From positions 112,368 through 176,367 of the forward strand of contig CAVWFH010000009.1 of the NCBI GenBank assembly GCA_963754065.1: a DNA stretch of 64,000 bases, written 5' to 3'. The notes under the pieces are model-generated. The model saw only the letters and a program-made list of their open reading frames with translations. It did no database searches and had not been told where the DNA came from. Position 1 is the first letter of the stretch, and each line of letters begins with the position of its first letter. Positions 15,808-25,376 of this stretch are shown one piece after another. A program made the position numbers and the translations under genes. The DNA is from JALORV01 sp963754065. GTDB taxonomy: Bacteria > Pseudomonadota > Gammaproteobacteria > Burkholderiales > Burkholderiaceae_F.

Positions 15808-17853
15808 ATGAACGACGGCTCACCCTTCCGCGCGATCCCGACGTCGGCTCGTGCCGACATGGCCAATGCGATCCGCGCGTTGGCGATGGATGCCGTCCAG
15901 AAAGCCAATTCGGGGCATCCCGGCATGCCGATGGGCATGGCCGACATCGCAGTGGCACTCTGGGCCGGGCACCTTTCACACAATCCGGCGAATCCGCACT
16001 GGCTGAATCGTGATCGCTTCGTGCTATCCAACGGGCACGGATCGATGCTGCAGTACGCGTTGCTGCACCTCACCGGTTACGCGCTCTCGATCGATGAAAT
16101 CGAGCGTTTCCGGCAACTGGGCAGCCAGACGCCCGGTCACCCGGAGCACGGTCTGACGGCTGGCATCGAGACCACGACCGGTCCGCTCGGTCAGGGTTTC
16201 GCGAATGCCGTTGGCATGGCGTTGTCCGAAAAGCTCTTGGCGGCCGAATTCAATCGGCCGGGATACGCGGTCGTCGACCATCACACTTATGTCTTCGTCG
16301 GTGATGGCTGCCTGATGGAAGGCATCTCGCACGAAGTGGCGTCGCTGGCGGCCACGTGGCAGCTAAGCAAGCTGATCGCGATCTACGATGACAACGGCAT
16401 CTCGATCGATGGCCAGGTGCAGGGCTGGTTCAACGATGACACCCGCAGCCGCTTTTCGGCCTACGGCTGGAATGTCATCGGTCCGGTCGACGGCCATGAC
16501 ATCAATGCCATGGACGCCGCGATTGCAGCGGCGAAGACCGAAGCGCGGCGACCGACGCTGATCCTTGCGCGGACCGTGATCGGAAAGGGCTCACCGGGCC
16601 GTGCCGGCAGCGAGAAGGCGCACGGTGAAGCACTCGGCGAAGCCGAAGTCGCAGCGACCCGCGCGGCGCTGGGCTGGTCGCACGCAGCCTTCGCAGTGCC
16701 GGCAGCCGTTCGCGCGGCCTGGGATGCCCGCGCCCGAGGACAGCAGCGCGAAGCGTCCTGGCGCAGTTTGTTTGACGCGTATGCGCGCAAGTTCCCGGGC
16801 GAAGCCGCGGAGCTGCAGCGCCGCGCCGCCAGCGAACTGCCGGCCGCTTATGCGCCCACGTTGCGTGCTGCGCTCGAGGCGGCAGCGGCCAGACGCGAAA
16901 CCGTGGCAACCCGCAAGGCCTCGCAACTGGCACTTGAGGCGCTTGCCCCGGCGCTGCCGGAACTGCTCGGCGGGTCAGCCGATCTCACCGGCAGCAACCT
17001 GACGAAGTGGAGCGCGGCCAAGGCGCTGCGTGTCGATGCGCTCGACGGTCGCCACATCAACTACGGCGTGCGCGAATTCGGCATGAGCGCGATTGCCAAC
17101 GGCATCGCGCTGCATGGCGGTTATCTCCCGTTTGTCGGCACCTTCCTCGTCTTCTCCGACTATGCGCGCAACGCCGTGCGCATGTCGGCGCTGATGAAGC
17201 AACGCGTCGTGTACGTCTTCACGCACGATTCGATCGGTCTTGGCGAAGACGGACCGACGCACCAGGCCGTCGAACACGCTGCGAGTCTGCGATTAATTCC
17301 GCATCTCGATGTCTGGCGGCCCGCCGATACAGTCGAAACACTCGTGGCCTGGGCTGCGTCGATCGAGCGTCGCGACGGCCCCAGCGCGCTGCTGCTGTCG
17401 CGACAGAACGTGGCCTACGTGGCGGGTCCGCGCGACGTCGCAGCGATCCGGCGCGGCGCCTACGTGCTGGCAGACGCCAAGGGCGGCATCCAGCGCGCGC
17501 GAGCGGTGCTGATCGCGACCGGATCGGAGCTGCCGCTGGCGGTCGAAGCGCAGAAGGTGCTTGCGACCGCCGGCGTGCCGGTGCGGGTCGTTTCGATGCC
17601 GTCTACGACGGTGTTCGACCAACAGAGCGTCGAGTACAAGGCCAGTGTGCTGCCTGCGGGCGTTCCGCGCATAGCGATCGAAGCGGGCGTGACGGACTTC
17701 TGGTGGAAGTACGTGCGTGCGGAAGGCGCGGTGATCGGAGTGGACCGCTTCGGCGAGTCCGCACCCGCGGGCGCGCTTTTCAAGCATTTCGGTTTCACGG
17801 TCGACAACGTCGTCGCCACCGTGAACGCAGTCATCGGGGAGAAGACGAAGTGA
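15808..17853 (+). CDS. tkt: Transketolase
   Basis: Transketolase moves two-carbon units between sugar phosphates in the pentose phosphate pathway and Calvin cycle, with thiamine diphosphate and a divalent metal. The 681 residues are full length. Landmarks are NSGHPGMPMGMADIAVAL (near 32-49), the ThDP motif GDGCLMEGISHE (near 168-179) and DDNGISIDG, the pyrimidine domain with REFGMSAIANGIALHGG (near 422-438), and the FTHDSIGLGEDGPTHQ loop (near 471-486). It leads a central carbon cluster; gap starts within its stop codon (GTGA), showing translational coupling. Confidence 0.97.
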   Translation: MNDGSPFRAIPTSARADMANAIRALAMDAVQKANSGHPGMPMGMADIAVALWAGHLSHNPANPHWLNRDRFVLSNGHGSMLQYALLHLTGYALSIDEIERFRQLGSQTPGHPEHGLTAGIETTTGPLGQGFANAVGMALSEKLLAAEFNRPGYAVVDHHTYVFVGDGCLMEGISHEVASLAATWQLSKLIAIYDDNGISIDGQVQGWFNDDTRSRFSAYGWNVIGPVDGHDINAMDAAIAAAKTEARRPTLILARTVIGKGSPGRAGSEKAHGEALGEAEVAATRAALGWSHAAFAVPAAVRAAWDARARGQQREASWRSLFDAYARKFPGEAAELQRRAASELPAAYAPTLRAALEAAAARRETVATRKASQLALEALAPALPELLGGSADLTGSNLTKWSAAKALRVDALDGRHINYGVREFGMSAIANGIALHGGYLPFVGTFLVFSDYARNAVRMSALMKQRVVYVFTHDSIGLGEDGPTHQAVEHAASLRLIPHLDVWRPADTVETLVAWAASIERRDGPSALLLSRQNVAYVAGPRDVAAIRRGAYVLADAKGGIQRARAVLIATGSELPLAVEAQKVLATAGVPVRVVSMPSTTVFDQQSVEYKASVLPAGVPRIAIEAGVTDFWWKYVRAEGAVIGVDRFGESAPAGALFKHFGFTVDNVVATVNAVIGEKTK

Positions 17854-18860
17854 CCATCAAAGTCGCAATCAACGGCTACGGCCGCATTGGCCGCAACATC
17901 CTGCGTGCGCATTACGAAGGAGGCAAGAAGCACGACATCCAGATCGTCGCGCTCAATGATCTCGGCGATCCGCAGACCAACGCCCATCTGACGAAGTACG
18001 ACACGACCCACGGGACGTTCCCGGGAACGGTCGCGGTCGATGGCGATTCGATGGTCGTCAACGGCGACCGCATCCGCGTGCTGGCGAACCGCAATCCGGC
18101 CGAGTTGCCGTGGGCCGCGCTCGGCGTCGATGTCGTGCTCGAATGCACGGGCTTTTTCACGACCAAGGAGAAGGCCTCGGCGCACCTGAAGGGCGGTGCG
18201 AAGAAGGTCATCATCTCGGCGCCCGGCGGCAAGGACGTCGATGCGACGATCGTCTACGGCGTGAACCATGGCGTGCTCAAGGCCGAGCACACGGTGATCT
18301 CGAACGCATCGTGCACGACCAACTGCCTGGCGCCACTGGTCAAGCCATTGCACGACAAGATCGGGCTGGTGTCGGGCCTGATGACCACGGTGCACGCGTA
18401 CACCAACGACCAGGTGCTGACCGACGTGTATCACGAGGACCTGCGCCGCGCGCGCGCAGCCGCGCACAACATGATTCCGACCAAGACCGGCGCGGCAGCC
18501 GCGGTCGGCCTGGTACTGCCGGAACTCAACGGCAAGCTCGATGGCTTCGCGATCCGCGTGCCGACGATCAACGTGTCGATCGTCGACCTGTCGTTCATCG
18601 CCGCGCGCGACACGACGGCCGAGGAGGTCAACGCCATCATGAAGGCGGCGGCCGGCGGCGAATTGAAAGGCGTGCTCGGCTACAACACCGATCCGCTCGT
18701 CTCCAGCGACTTCAACCACGACGCGCGCTCGTCGATCTTCGATGCCACGCTGACCAAGGTCTCCGGCCGTCTCGTCAAGGTGTCGAGCTGGTACGACAAT
18801 GAGTGGGGATTCTCCAATCGGATGCTGGACACGACCGTCGCGTTGATGTCGGCAAAGTGA
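17850..18860 (+). CDS. gap: Glyceraldehyde-3-phosphate dehydrogenase, type I
   Basis: The enzyme interconverts glyceraldehyde 3-phosphate and 1,3-bisphosphoglycerate. The 336-residue product shows the Rossmann start INGYGRIGRNILRA (7-20), the active-site SNASCTTNCLAPL with Cys155, a basic RAAAHNMIPTKTGAA segment near 200, and the C-terminal WYDNEWGFSNRM. The start is GTG at 17850 overlapping the tkt stop; GGGGAGAAG stands just upstream. An Asp near residue 37-40 after the Gly motif suggests NAD preference, but this is an inference. Confidence 0.97.
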   Translation: MTIKVAINGYGRIGRNILRAHYEGGKKHDIQIVALNDLGDPQTNAHLTKYDTTHGTFPGTVAVDGDSMVVNGDRIRVLANRNPAELPWAALGVDVVLECTGFFTTKEKASAHLKGGAKKVIISAPGGKDVDATIVYGVNHGVLKAEHTVISNASCTTNCLAPLVKPLHDKIGLVSGLMTTVHAYTNDQVLTDVYHEDLRRARAAAHNMIPTKTGAAAAVGLVLPELNGKLDGFAIRVPTINVSIVDLSFIAARDTTAEEVNAIMKAAAGGELKGVLGYNTDPLVSSDFNHDARSSIFDATLTKVSGRLVKVSSWYDNEWGFSNRMLDTTVALMSAK

Positions 18861-18881
18861 GCCAGCCGCGTACTCTCTGAC

Positions 18882-18902
18882 AGCGGGGCGCAACGCCCCG
18901 CT
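18882..18902 (+). terminator. Hairpin after gap
   Basis: A perfect nine-pair stem AGCGGGGCG/CGCCCCGCT with a three-base loop lies 21 bases after the gap stop. No T-run follows, so it may be a weak terminator or a 3'-end protector. The next 227 bases up to the protease gene hold no recognised feature. Confidence 0.5.
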
Positions 18903-19129
18903 AAGTCGTTTGGCCGAGCCATCGGCAACATATTCGGTCCCTGTCCTGCAGTAACCTCGATTTCTGGCTTGCCCGGTGTGCAGGTCAACGTCGGCCGCCC
19001 GTGGACCGTTTGGGGCATAGCGGCACTTTCATAGCGCTTTTTGGTCCTACATCGACCGGCTGGCCTGCCAGCATCGAGGTTTCATGGGGTCGACTCGAGA
19101 TTCAGCCGCCCCGATTAGGAGAGCATGCT

Positions 19130-21472
19130 GTGAAGCTAGGTATACATGCGGTGTTCGCGGTGACCGTCGCAGGTGTCTGCTCGGCGAGTTGGCCAGTTTC
19201 GATGGCCTCTTCAGCAGCACCAATGACGCCGAAGCAGTCCGCGCTGAAGGGCATGCCTGTCGTTCGCGCAGCTCAGGACCCGATGGTCGACAAATTGATC
19301 GTCCGTCTTCGGTCGAACAGAACGCAAAGCGAAGCGCAGGCGATGTCGGCCAGCCGGGTGAGCGCGTTTTCGGCGAAATCCGGCGTTGGAATGAAGTCGT
19401 TGCGGGCGCTGGCTGGCGGATCACATCTATTGCAGCTCGAGCGTGCCATGCCGCTTTCGGAGGCTCGGGAAGTCGCAACGCGACTTTCTGGTGACGCGGA
19501 CGTCCAGTTTGCAGAGCCAAACATCCGTTTCAAGCGACTACTGACGCCTAACGAGCCGCGCTTCCCCCAGTGGCAGTGGAACCTATTCGCCCCGAGCTCG
19601 AACTTCACCGGGACCGTCGGCGGCTCCACATTAACCACCATGGCAGTCGGTGGGGCAAATCTTCCACTGGCCTGGGATGTGACGACCGGCTCCAACGCCG
19701 TGATCGTGGCGGTGATCGATTCCGGGATAACCAATCATGCTGATCTGAACGGCGCTCCGGCGGGAGCGACCTATGTTCCTGGCGGTCGCTTCCTTCCGGG
19801 TTACGACTTTGTGTCGAGCATCAACGGCTTTGGACTACCTACCAACTTTGTCGCGAACGACGGCGATGGTCGCGATCCAGACCCGTCAGACCCGGGCGAT
19901 TGGATAACGGCGGCCGAGAAGGTGACCTACAAGGACTCCTGTGACGATGGAGTGACCGGTACCAGCGACTCGTCGTGGCATGGCACTCATATGGCAGGAA
20001 TTGTGGCGGCGACGGCCAACAACTCTGCTGGCATTGCCGGGATAGGTTGGAATGTGCGCGTACTTCCGGTGCGCGCACTCGGGAAGTGCGGCGGCGATCT
20101 ATCGGACATTGCTGAAGCAATGCGCTGGGCTGCTGGCCTGGCTGTCAACGGTGTGACCGCCAACACGACTCCGGCGCAGGTAATCAATCTAAGCCTAGGC
20201 GGAGGAGACACCTGCAGTTCAGAAATGCAAAGCGCAGTCGATGCCGTGATCGCTGCGGGTTCGGTGGTTGTCGCTGCTACGGGGAACGCGGGTGACCTCC
20301 AGCTGATTGCTCCGGCCAACTGCAAGGGCGTTGTGGCGGTCACTGCGCACACGATCAACGGTGAGAACGCCGACTACGCAAATGTTGGAACTGGCACGAC
20401 ACTTAGTGCTCCTGGTGGGGGGCCGCCGACACTTCTTGGGGCAAGTGGCCCTGCCAACAATCCGAGCTTTGACGGTTATTACGTGCACTCCTCGGTTCTC
20501 TTTGGGCCGACAACTCCGGTCAGCGTTACCGCCCTGGGAGATACGGGCCCCGCGTACTCGGGATTTACGGGTACCAGCGTCGCAACTCCCCAAGTCGCCG
20601 GAGTGGCCGCACTTCTCAAGTCGGTGGCGCCCAATGCAGATCCGGGCTTCATCAAGTCATGGCTTGGAGCGGCCGATAAGCTTCGCCCACATCCAACGGG
20701 CGGATTCTGTAACTTGCTGGCTCAGGAGTGCGGACATGGGCTGCTAGATGCACAGAAAGCGCTGCAGGCAGCAGTTGACCTTGTTCCTTCAGTGTTGATC
20801 TCGGCGTCGTCACGACTTGCCGCGCCCTCTACCACGGTAGCCCTCACTGGAACCGCTGCTGCTTTCCCAGCCAAGACCATTCAGTCGGCTGTGTGGTCTA
20901 ACACTGCAGGATCCCTGAGTGCGACGACCGGATCAATGGTGACATTAACGGTCCCATCGACCGGCGTCGTTGAAGTCGGTTTGACGGTAACGGACAGCGC
21001 GGGCAAGGTAGCAAGGGATTCGATTCAGATTCGCGTCAATACCCCGCCTACGGCTGCCCCAGTCACGAACCAGACTGGAACGGTTGGCCAATCGGTTTCA
21101 TTCGCGGTCACCGGTTCGGATCTCGACAATGACCCGCTGACTTTCATCGCGACCGATGATTCAACAGTACCGACAACGGCACTTTCGGCTTCCGGGCAGT
21201 TCACTTGGAACACCACCGGATTCGCTGCGAACACGTATCAATTGAAGTACTTTGTGACGGACGGCTTGTCCCAGAGTGCCACGCAGACGGTCTCTATCAC
21301 TCTGAATGCACCTCCGGTGGCACCACCCCCGGCGGGCGGCGGAGGCGGAGGAGGATCGGCTGCCGTGCCTCCATCCAGCGGCGGCGGTGGTGGCGGCGCG
21401 TTACCGTGGCTGCAACTCCTTCTGCTCGGTGCGTTTCTTGTCGCGCCACGTATCCGCCAGCGCGTAGGCTAG
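19130..21472 (+). CDS. Secreted subtilisin-like (S8) protease with GlyGly-CTERM anchor
   Basis: The 780-residue precursor has a signal peptide (KLGIHAVFAVTVAGVCSAS), a propeptide, and an S8 catalytic domain with Asp197 (AVIDSGI), His284 (WHGTHMAG) and Ser482 (GTSVATP). Two Ig/cadherin-like domains (about 590-745) precede a Pro/Gly linker. The end is a GlyGly-CTERM signal: a poly-Gly stretch, the hydrophobic LPWLQLLLLGAFLV and a basic tail. That signal directs rhombosortase cleavage and release or lipid attachment at the outer surface, usually after type II secretion. The rhombosortase gene is encoded convergently and overlaps the last 72 bases. GTG at 19130 has AGGAGAG six bases upstream. Codon and base usage look less GC-rich than the neighbours. 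Confidence 0.93.
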   Translation: MKLGIHAVFAVTVAGVCSASWPVSMASSAAPMTPKQSALKGMPVVRAAQDPMVDKLIVRLRSNRTQSEAQAMSASRVSAFSAKSGVGMKSLRALAGGSHLLQLERAMPLSEAREVATRLSGDADVQFAEPNIRFKRLLTPNEPRFPQWQWNLFAPSSNFTGTVGGSTLTTMAVGGANLPLAWDVTTGSNAVIVAVIDSGITNHADLNGAPAGATYVPGGRFLPGYDFVSSINGFGLPTNFVANDGDGRDPDPSDPGDWITAAEKVTYKDSCDDGVTGTSDSSWHGTHMAGIVAATANNSAGIAGIGWNVRVLPVRALGKCGGDLSDIAEAMRWAAGLAVNGVTANTTPAQVINLSLGGGDTCSSEMQSAVDAVIAAGSVVVAATGNAGDLQLIAPANCKGVVAVTAHTINGENADYANVGTGTTLSAPGGGPPTLLGASGPANNPSFDGYYVHSSVLFGPTTPVSVTALGDTGPAYSGFTGTSVATPQVAGVAALLKSVAPNADPGFIKSWLGAADKLRPHPTGGFCNLLAQECGHGLLDAQKALQAAVDLVPSVLISASSRLAAPSTTVALTGTAAAFPAKTIQSAVWSNTAGSLSATTGSMVTLTVPSTGVVEVGLTVTDSAGKVARDSIQIRVNTPPTAAPVTNQTGTVGQSVSFAVTGSDLDNDPLTFIATDDSTVPTTALSASGQFTWNTTGFAANTYQLKYFVTDGLSQSATQTVSITLNAPPVAPPPAGGGGGGGSAAVPPSSGGGGGGALPWLQLLLLGAFLVAPRIRQRVG

Positions 21473-22033
21473 TCCGAGCACTGAACCGCAGGCAGCGCCG
21501 ATCAGGTGCGCCTGCGGAACGACGGCCGCGCCGAGCCACTCGGCGTGCGGCAGGGTGTCGCCCCCCGGCTGCTCCAGCGCGACCTTGATCCAGCCACCGA
21601 AAAAGAGTGCCGCCGGCAGCCACGCGGTGCGCAGGCTTCTCGGCCGCGCGCCGACGAGCCAGGCCGCTGCTCCGGCAAAGAACAGCGCATGAATCACGCC
21701 CGACAATCCGCGGTACCACGCGATCCCCGGGTTGAGCCACGACATGCCCGCGCTGATCACCAGTCCCGATAGGACCAGGACGAACGCCTGGCGATCAGCG
21801 CGCAAATCGTGGGCAAACAGTCGTGCAACGATGAGCAGCGCCAACACATTGATCGCCGCGTGTTGCCAGTTCAGGTGAACCAGGTGACCGCTCAGCAGCC
21901 GCCACGGTTCGGTGGCGAGCGCGGTCCGGCGGTACTCGAGCGCCTCGGCCACACCGAACGCCTGCAGCAGCAGGGCCACGACGGCAATGCCGAGGGCGCA
22001 GCGCTCTGCAGTCGAGAACGAAACGTCGCGCAT
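21401..22033 (-). CDS. rrtA: Rhombosortase (rhomboid-family protease RrtA)
   Basis: This inner-membrane serine protease of the rhomboid superfamily processes proteins with C-terminal GlyGly-CTERM tails. The 210 residues show about six membrane helices. The rhomboid signature HLVHLNWQHAAINVLAL (50-66) is present, with catalytic Ser111 in RGLSGVIHALF and His176 in PQAHLIGAACG. Its expected substrate, the S8 protease, is encoded convergently. The rrtA stop (TAA at 21401-21403) lies inside the substrate gene, so 72 bases are coding on both strands. Confidence 0.9.
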   Translation of the reverse strand: MRDVSFSTAERCALGIAVVALLLQAFGVAEALEYRRTALATEPWRLLSGHLVHLNWQHAAINVLALLIVARLFAHDLRADRQAFVLVLSGLVISAGMSWLNPGIAWYRGLSGVIHALFFAGAAAWLVGARPRSLRTAWLPAALFFGGWIKVALEQPGGDTLPHAEWLGAAVVPQAHLIGAACGSVLGLAYALADTWRDKKRTEQKELQPR

Positions 22034-22059
22034 GAGGCCTTTCGCCTGTCAACGGCTCG

Positions 22060-22065
22060 TATAAT
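22060..22065 (+). promoter_or_regulatory. Likely -10 box of pgk (TATAAT)
   Basis: A perfect TATAAT lies between the divergent rrtA and pgk starts, 82 bases before pgk. The -35 region (about 22037-22045) is weak, with only TTTCGC at short spacing. Confidence 0.45.
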
Positions 22066-22146
22066 GCCCAACTCGCCTGCGCTGCGCGTCGCCTCATCTG
22101 CGCAGCGCGTCCTGCGTGACCCACAAGAACGATTCAGCCAGCCGTC

Positions 22147-23349
22147 ATGCGCGTCAACACCCTCGAAGAACTCGCCCGCAACGGGCAACTCGCCGGTCGG
22201 CGCGTGTTCATCCGCTCCGACCTCAACGTACCGTTTGACGATGCCGGCCGCATCAGCGAGGACACGCGCATCCGTGCGTCGGTGCCGGCGATCCGCATGG
22301 CACTCGATGCCGGCGCGGCGGTCATGGTCACGTCGCACCTTGGCCGGCCGACCGAGGGCGAACTGAAGCCGGCGGATTCGCTCGCGCCTGTGGCGCAGCG
22401 CCTTGGCGAGTTGCTCGGGCGGACAGTGCCGCTGCGTGCCAATTGGGTGGACGGCGTCAAGGTCGCGCCGGGTGAAGTCGTGCTGCTGGAGAACTGCCGC
22501 GTGAACCCCGGCGAGAAGAAGAACAGCGATGAACTCGCGCGCAAGATTGCCGCGCTCGCAGATGTCTACGTCAACGATGCGTTCGGCACTGCGCATCGTG
22601 CCGAGGCGACCACGCACGGCGCCGCCAAATTTGCGCCGATCGCCTGTGCCGGCCCCTTGCTCGCGGCCGAGATCGATGCCCTGACCAAGGCACTTGGCAA
22701 TCCGAAGCGGCCGCTGGCCGCGATCGTGGCGGGCTCGAAGGTCTCGACCAAGCTCACGCTGCTCAACAACCTCGCACAGAAGGTCGATCGGCTGATCGTC
22801 GGCGGCGGCATCGCCAACACATTTCTGCTGGCCGAAGGATTTCAGATCGGAAAGTCGCTGGCCGAGCCCGACCTCGTGCCGGAGTGCAAGAAAGTGCTGG
22901 CGACGCTGGCCGCCAAGGGCGCAACACTGCCGCTGCCGATCGACGTCGTGGTGGCGAAGGAGTTCTCAGCCACGGCGCCGGCCACCGTGCGCCGTACTGA
23001 CGACGTGGGCCCCGACGAGATGATCCTCGACATCGGACCGTCAAGCGCGCTGGCGCTGTCGCACCTGCTGCGCGACGCCGGCACGATCATCTGGAACGGG
23101 CCGATCGGTGTGTTCGAGTTCGATGCATTCGCGGACGGCACGCACCAGATGGCGTTGGCGATCGCCGAAGCGACCGCCAACGGGGCGTTTTCCATCGCCG
23201 GAGGAGGCGACACGCTGGCCGCCATCGCCCGTTACGGCATCGGTGACCGCATCAGCTACATCTCGACCGGCGGCGGCGCATTCCTCGAGTTCCTCGAAGG
23301 CAAGACGCTGCCGGCGATCGAGATCCTGCAGGCGCGCGCCGCGGCATGA
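22147..23349 (+). CDS. pgk: Phosphoglycerate kinase
   Basis: The enzyme transfers the acyl phosphate of 1,3-bisphosphoglycerate to ADP. The 400-residue product begins with the substrate-binding RVFIRSDLNVPFDD (19-32), then MVTSHLGRPTEGE (59-71) and FGTAHRAEATTHG. The nucleotide domain has AIVAGSKVSTKL (near 197-208), VGGGIANTFL and the C-terminal SIAGGGDTLAAIARYG (near 351-366) and STGGGAFLEFLEGK. The ATG is at 22147. Confidence 0.97.
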   Translation: MRVNTLEELARNGQLAGRRVFIRSDLNVPFDDAGRISEDTRIRASVPAIRMALDAGAAVMVTSHLGRPTEGELKPADSLAPVAQRLGELLGRTVPLRANWVDGVKVAPGEVVLLENCRVNPGEKKNSDELARKIAALADVYVNDAFGTAHRAEATTHGAAKFAPIACAGPLLAAEIDALTKALGNPKRPLAAIVAGSKVSTKLTLLNNLAQKVDRLIVGGGIANTFLLAEGFQIGKSLAEPDLVPECKKVLATLAAKGATLPLPIDVVVAKEFSATAPATVRRTDDVGPDEMILDIGPSSALALSHLLRDAGTIIWNGPIGVFEFDAFADGTHQMALAIAEATANGAFSIAGGGDTLAAIARYGIGDRISYISTGGGAFLEFLEGKTLPAIEILQARAAA

Positions 23350-23377
23350 TGGGCGCGCTGCTTCGCGGAGAGATTCG

Positions 23378-23809
23378 TTGAGTCGCTTCGCTGTCGCGGG
23401 ACTGGATCATGTGCACGTCTATGTGCGTGATCGCGCGGCCGCAGCACGCTGGTACGGCTCCGTGCTGGGCCTGAGGCGCGACCGCCGGTTCGCGGCCTGG
23501 GCGCGCGAGGTCGGTGGTCCGCTCACGCTGACCGCCGCCGACGGTATTACGCACGTGGCGCTGTTCGAGGACGACCGCCGCGCCGGTCACGGCACCACGG
23601 TGGCCCTGCGCACGGACGGCGAGGGATTCGTCGCCTTCTCGCGCCGGGCCGCGCGGCTGCCGCTGTTCGACAAGCGGCGCCGGCCGGCGCCGCCGAGACT
23701 GCAGGACCATGAACAGTCGCTTTCGCTGTACTTCAACGATATCGATGGCAACCCGGTCGAACTCACCACCTACGATGCGGTAATCGCGCGTCCGCGCCTG
23801 CGAGGATAG
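23378..23809 (+). CDS. VOC (glyoxalase/bleomycin-resistance fold) family protein
   Basis: The 143-residue protein has the paired beta-alpha-beta-beta-beta modules of the vicinal oxygen chelate family: LDHVHVYVRDRAAAARWYGS (9-28) starts the first and LYFNDIDGNPVELTTYD (near 116-132) ends the second, giving His and Glu metal-ligand candidates. The first module's equivalent of the third ligand (HVALFEDD near 61) is present. Substrate is unknown. I take TTG at 23378 as the start because GGAGAGA stands just upstream and the family fold begins directly after; the frame is open further upstream inside pgk. It lies 28 bases after pgk and before pyk, so it is likely co-transcribed. Confidence 0.8.
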   Translation: MSRFAVAGLDHVHVYVRDRAAAARWYGSVLGLRRDRRFAAWAREVGGPLTLTAADGITHVALFEDDRRAGHGTTVALRTDGEGFVAFSRRAARLPLFDKRRRPAPPRLQDHEQSLSLYFNDIDGNPVELTTYDAVIARPRLRG

Positions 23810-23862
23810 GATGCGCTTCGGCGCTGTTCGATTGCTTCACTCATTGACGAGGAAACGCTGAG

Positions 23863-25299
23863 ATGGCGCGCAGCACGAAGATTGTTGCCACCCTCGGGCC
23901 GGCCTCGACCGATCCGCTGGTTCTCGAACGGATGCTGGCCGCCGGTGTCGATGTCGTGCGCTTCAATTTCTCGCACGGATCCGCCAGTGACCATCTGCAG
24001 CGCGCTGAGCGCGTGCGCGAGGCCGCCGCCCGGATCGGACGCGATGTGGCGATCATGGCCGACCTGCAGGGTCCGAAGGTGCGGGTCGGCAAGTTCGAAA
24101 CCGGTCGCGTCACATTGGTCGCCGGTGCCGCCTTCGTCCTCGACGCGTCGGCCGAACGCGGCAACCAGGATCGGGTCGGACTCGACTACAAGGATCTGCC
24201 GAAGGATGTCCGCGCCGGCGACACACTGCTGCTCAATGACGGACTGATCGTCCTCGACGTCGAGCGGGTGGAAGGCAGCGAGATCCATACGACGGTCCGC
24301 ATCGGCGGGGTTCTGTCGGACAACAAGGGCATCAATAAACAGGGCGGCGGCCTTTCGGCGCCCGCGCTCACGGGCAAGGACGTGCGCGACATCGAGACCG
24401 CGATGCAGTGCGGCGCTGACTATGTCGCGGTCTCGTTCGTGAAGAATCGCACCGACGTCGAGATGGCGCGCCAGCTCGCGACAATCGCCGGCGAGAAGCA
24501 CGGCGTGAAGCCGCAGATCATCGCAAAGATCGAGCGCGCCGAGGCGATCCCGCTGCTCAAGGAGATTCTGGAGGCCTGCGACGGCATCATGGTCGCGCGC
24601 GGTGACCTGGCAGTCGAGGTCGGCAACGCCGCGGTGCCGGCGCTGCAGAAACGCATGATCAAGATGGCACGCGCGACCAACAAGCTCGCGATCACGGCCA
24701 CGCAGATGATGGAGTCGATGATCGTCAATGCGGTGCCGACGCGCGCGGAAGTCAGCGACGTGGCCAACGCGGTGCTCGACGGCACCGATGCGGTGATGTT
24801 GTCGGCAGAGACTGCAGCCGGCAAGTACCCGGTCGAGGTCGTCGAGGCGATGGCGAGCATCGTCGAGGCTGCCGACCGCTCGGAAACGGTCGGGCTGGAC
24901 ATGCAGTTCATCAACCAGACGTTCACCCGCGTCGATCAGTCGATAGCCTATGGGGCGCTATTCACCGCGTTTCATCTGCGCTGCGCGGCGATCTGCGCGC
25001 TGACGGAATCGGGCTCGACCACGCTGTGGATGAGCCGGCACGATGTCGACATACCGATTTACGCGCTGACGCCGAGTGCCGCGACCGCGCGCCGCCTCGC
25101 GCTTTACCGCAACGTGCGACCGCTGCACTTCGCAGCAGGCGCCGATCGCGATGCCGCCCTGGCCGGTGCGGAACGCCTCTTGCTCGACAAGGGCGTGGTC
25201 AAGCGCGGCGACCTCGTCGTGCTGACGGTCGGCGAGCCGATGGGTCAGGCCGGCGGTACCAACACACTCAAGATCGTTCGCGTAGGCGAGCACGCCTGA
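23863..25299 (+). CDS. pyk: Pyruvate kinase
   Basis: Pyruvate kinase converts phosphoenolpyruvate and ADP to pyruvate and ATP. The 478 residues show the N-terminal STKIVATLGPAS (4-15), the FNFSHGS motif (near 35-41), ADLQGPKVRVG (near 66-76), the active-site IIAKIERAEA (near 219-228) with the metal-binding Glu, and GIMVARGDLAVEVG followed by TATQMMESM. A C-terminal allosteric domain is complete. GAGGAAA lies nine bases before the ATG. Confidence 0.97.
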   Translation: MARSTKIVATLGPASTDPLVLERMLAAGVDVVRFNFSHGSASDHLQRAERVREAAARIGRDVAIMADLQGPKVRVGKFETGRVTLVAGAAFVLDASAERGNQDRVGLDYKDLPKDVRAGDTLLLNDGLIVLDVERVEGSEIHTTVRIGGVLSDNKGINKQGGGLSAPALTGKDVRDIETAMQCGADYVAVSFVKNRTDVEMARQLATIAGEKHGVKPQIIAKIERAEAIPLLKEILEACDGIMVARGDLAVEVGNAAVPALQKRMIKMARATNKLAITATQMMESMIVNAVPTRAEVSDVANAVLDGTDAVMLSAETAAGKYPVEVVEAMASIVEAADRSETVGLDMQFINQTFTRVDQSIAYGALFTAFHLRCAAICALTESGSTTLWMSRHDVDIPIYALTPSAATARRLALYRNVRPLHFAAGADRDAALAGAERLLLDKGVVKRGDLVVLTVGEPMGQAGGTNTLKIVRVGEHA

Positions 25300-25376
25300 C
25301 CGTCACGGGCCGGCCGCCACGGCGCCTAAAATGACGGGACGGGCAGGAATTTTCGATTCACATTCAGGAGAGTCAG

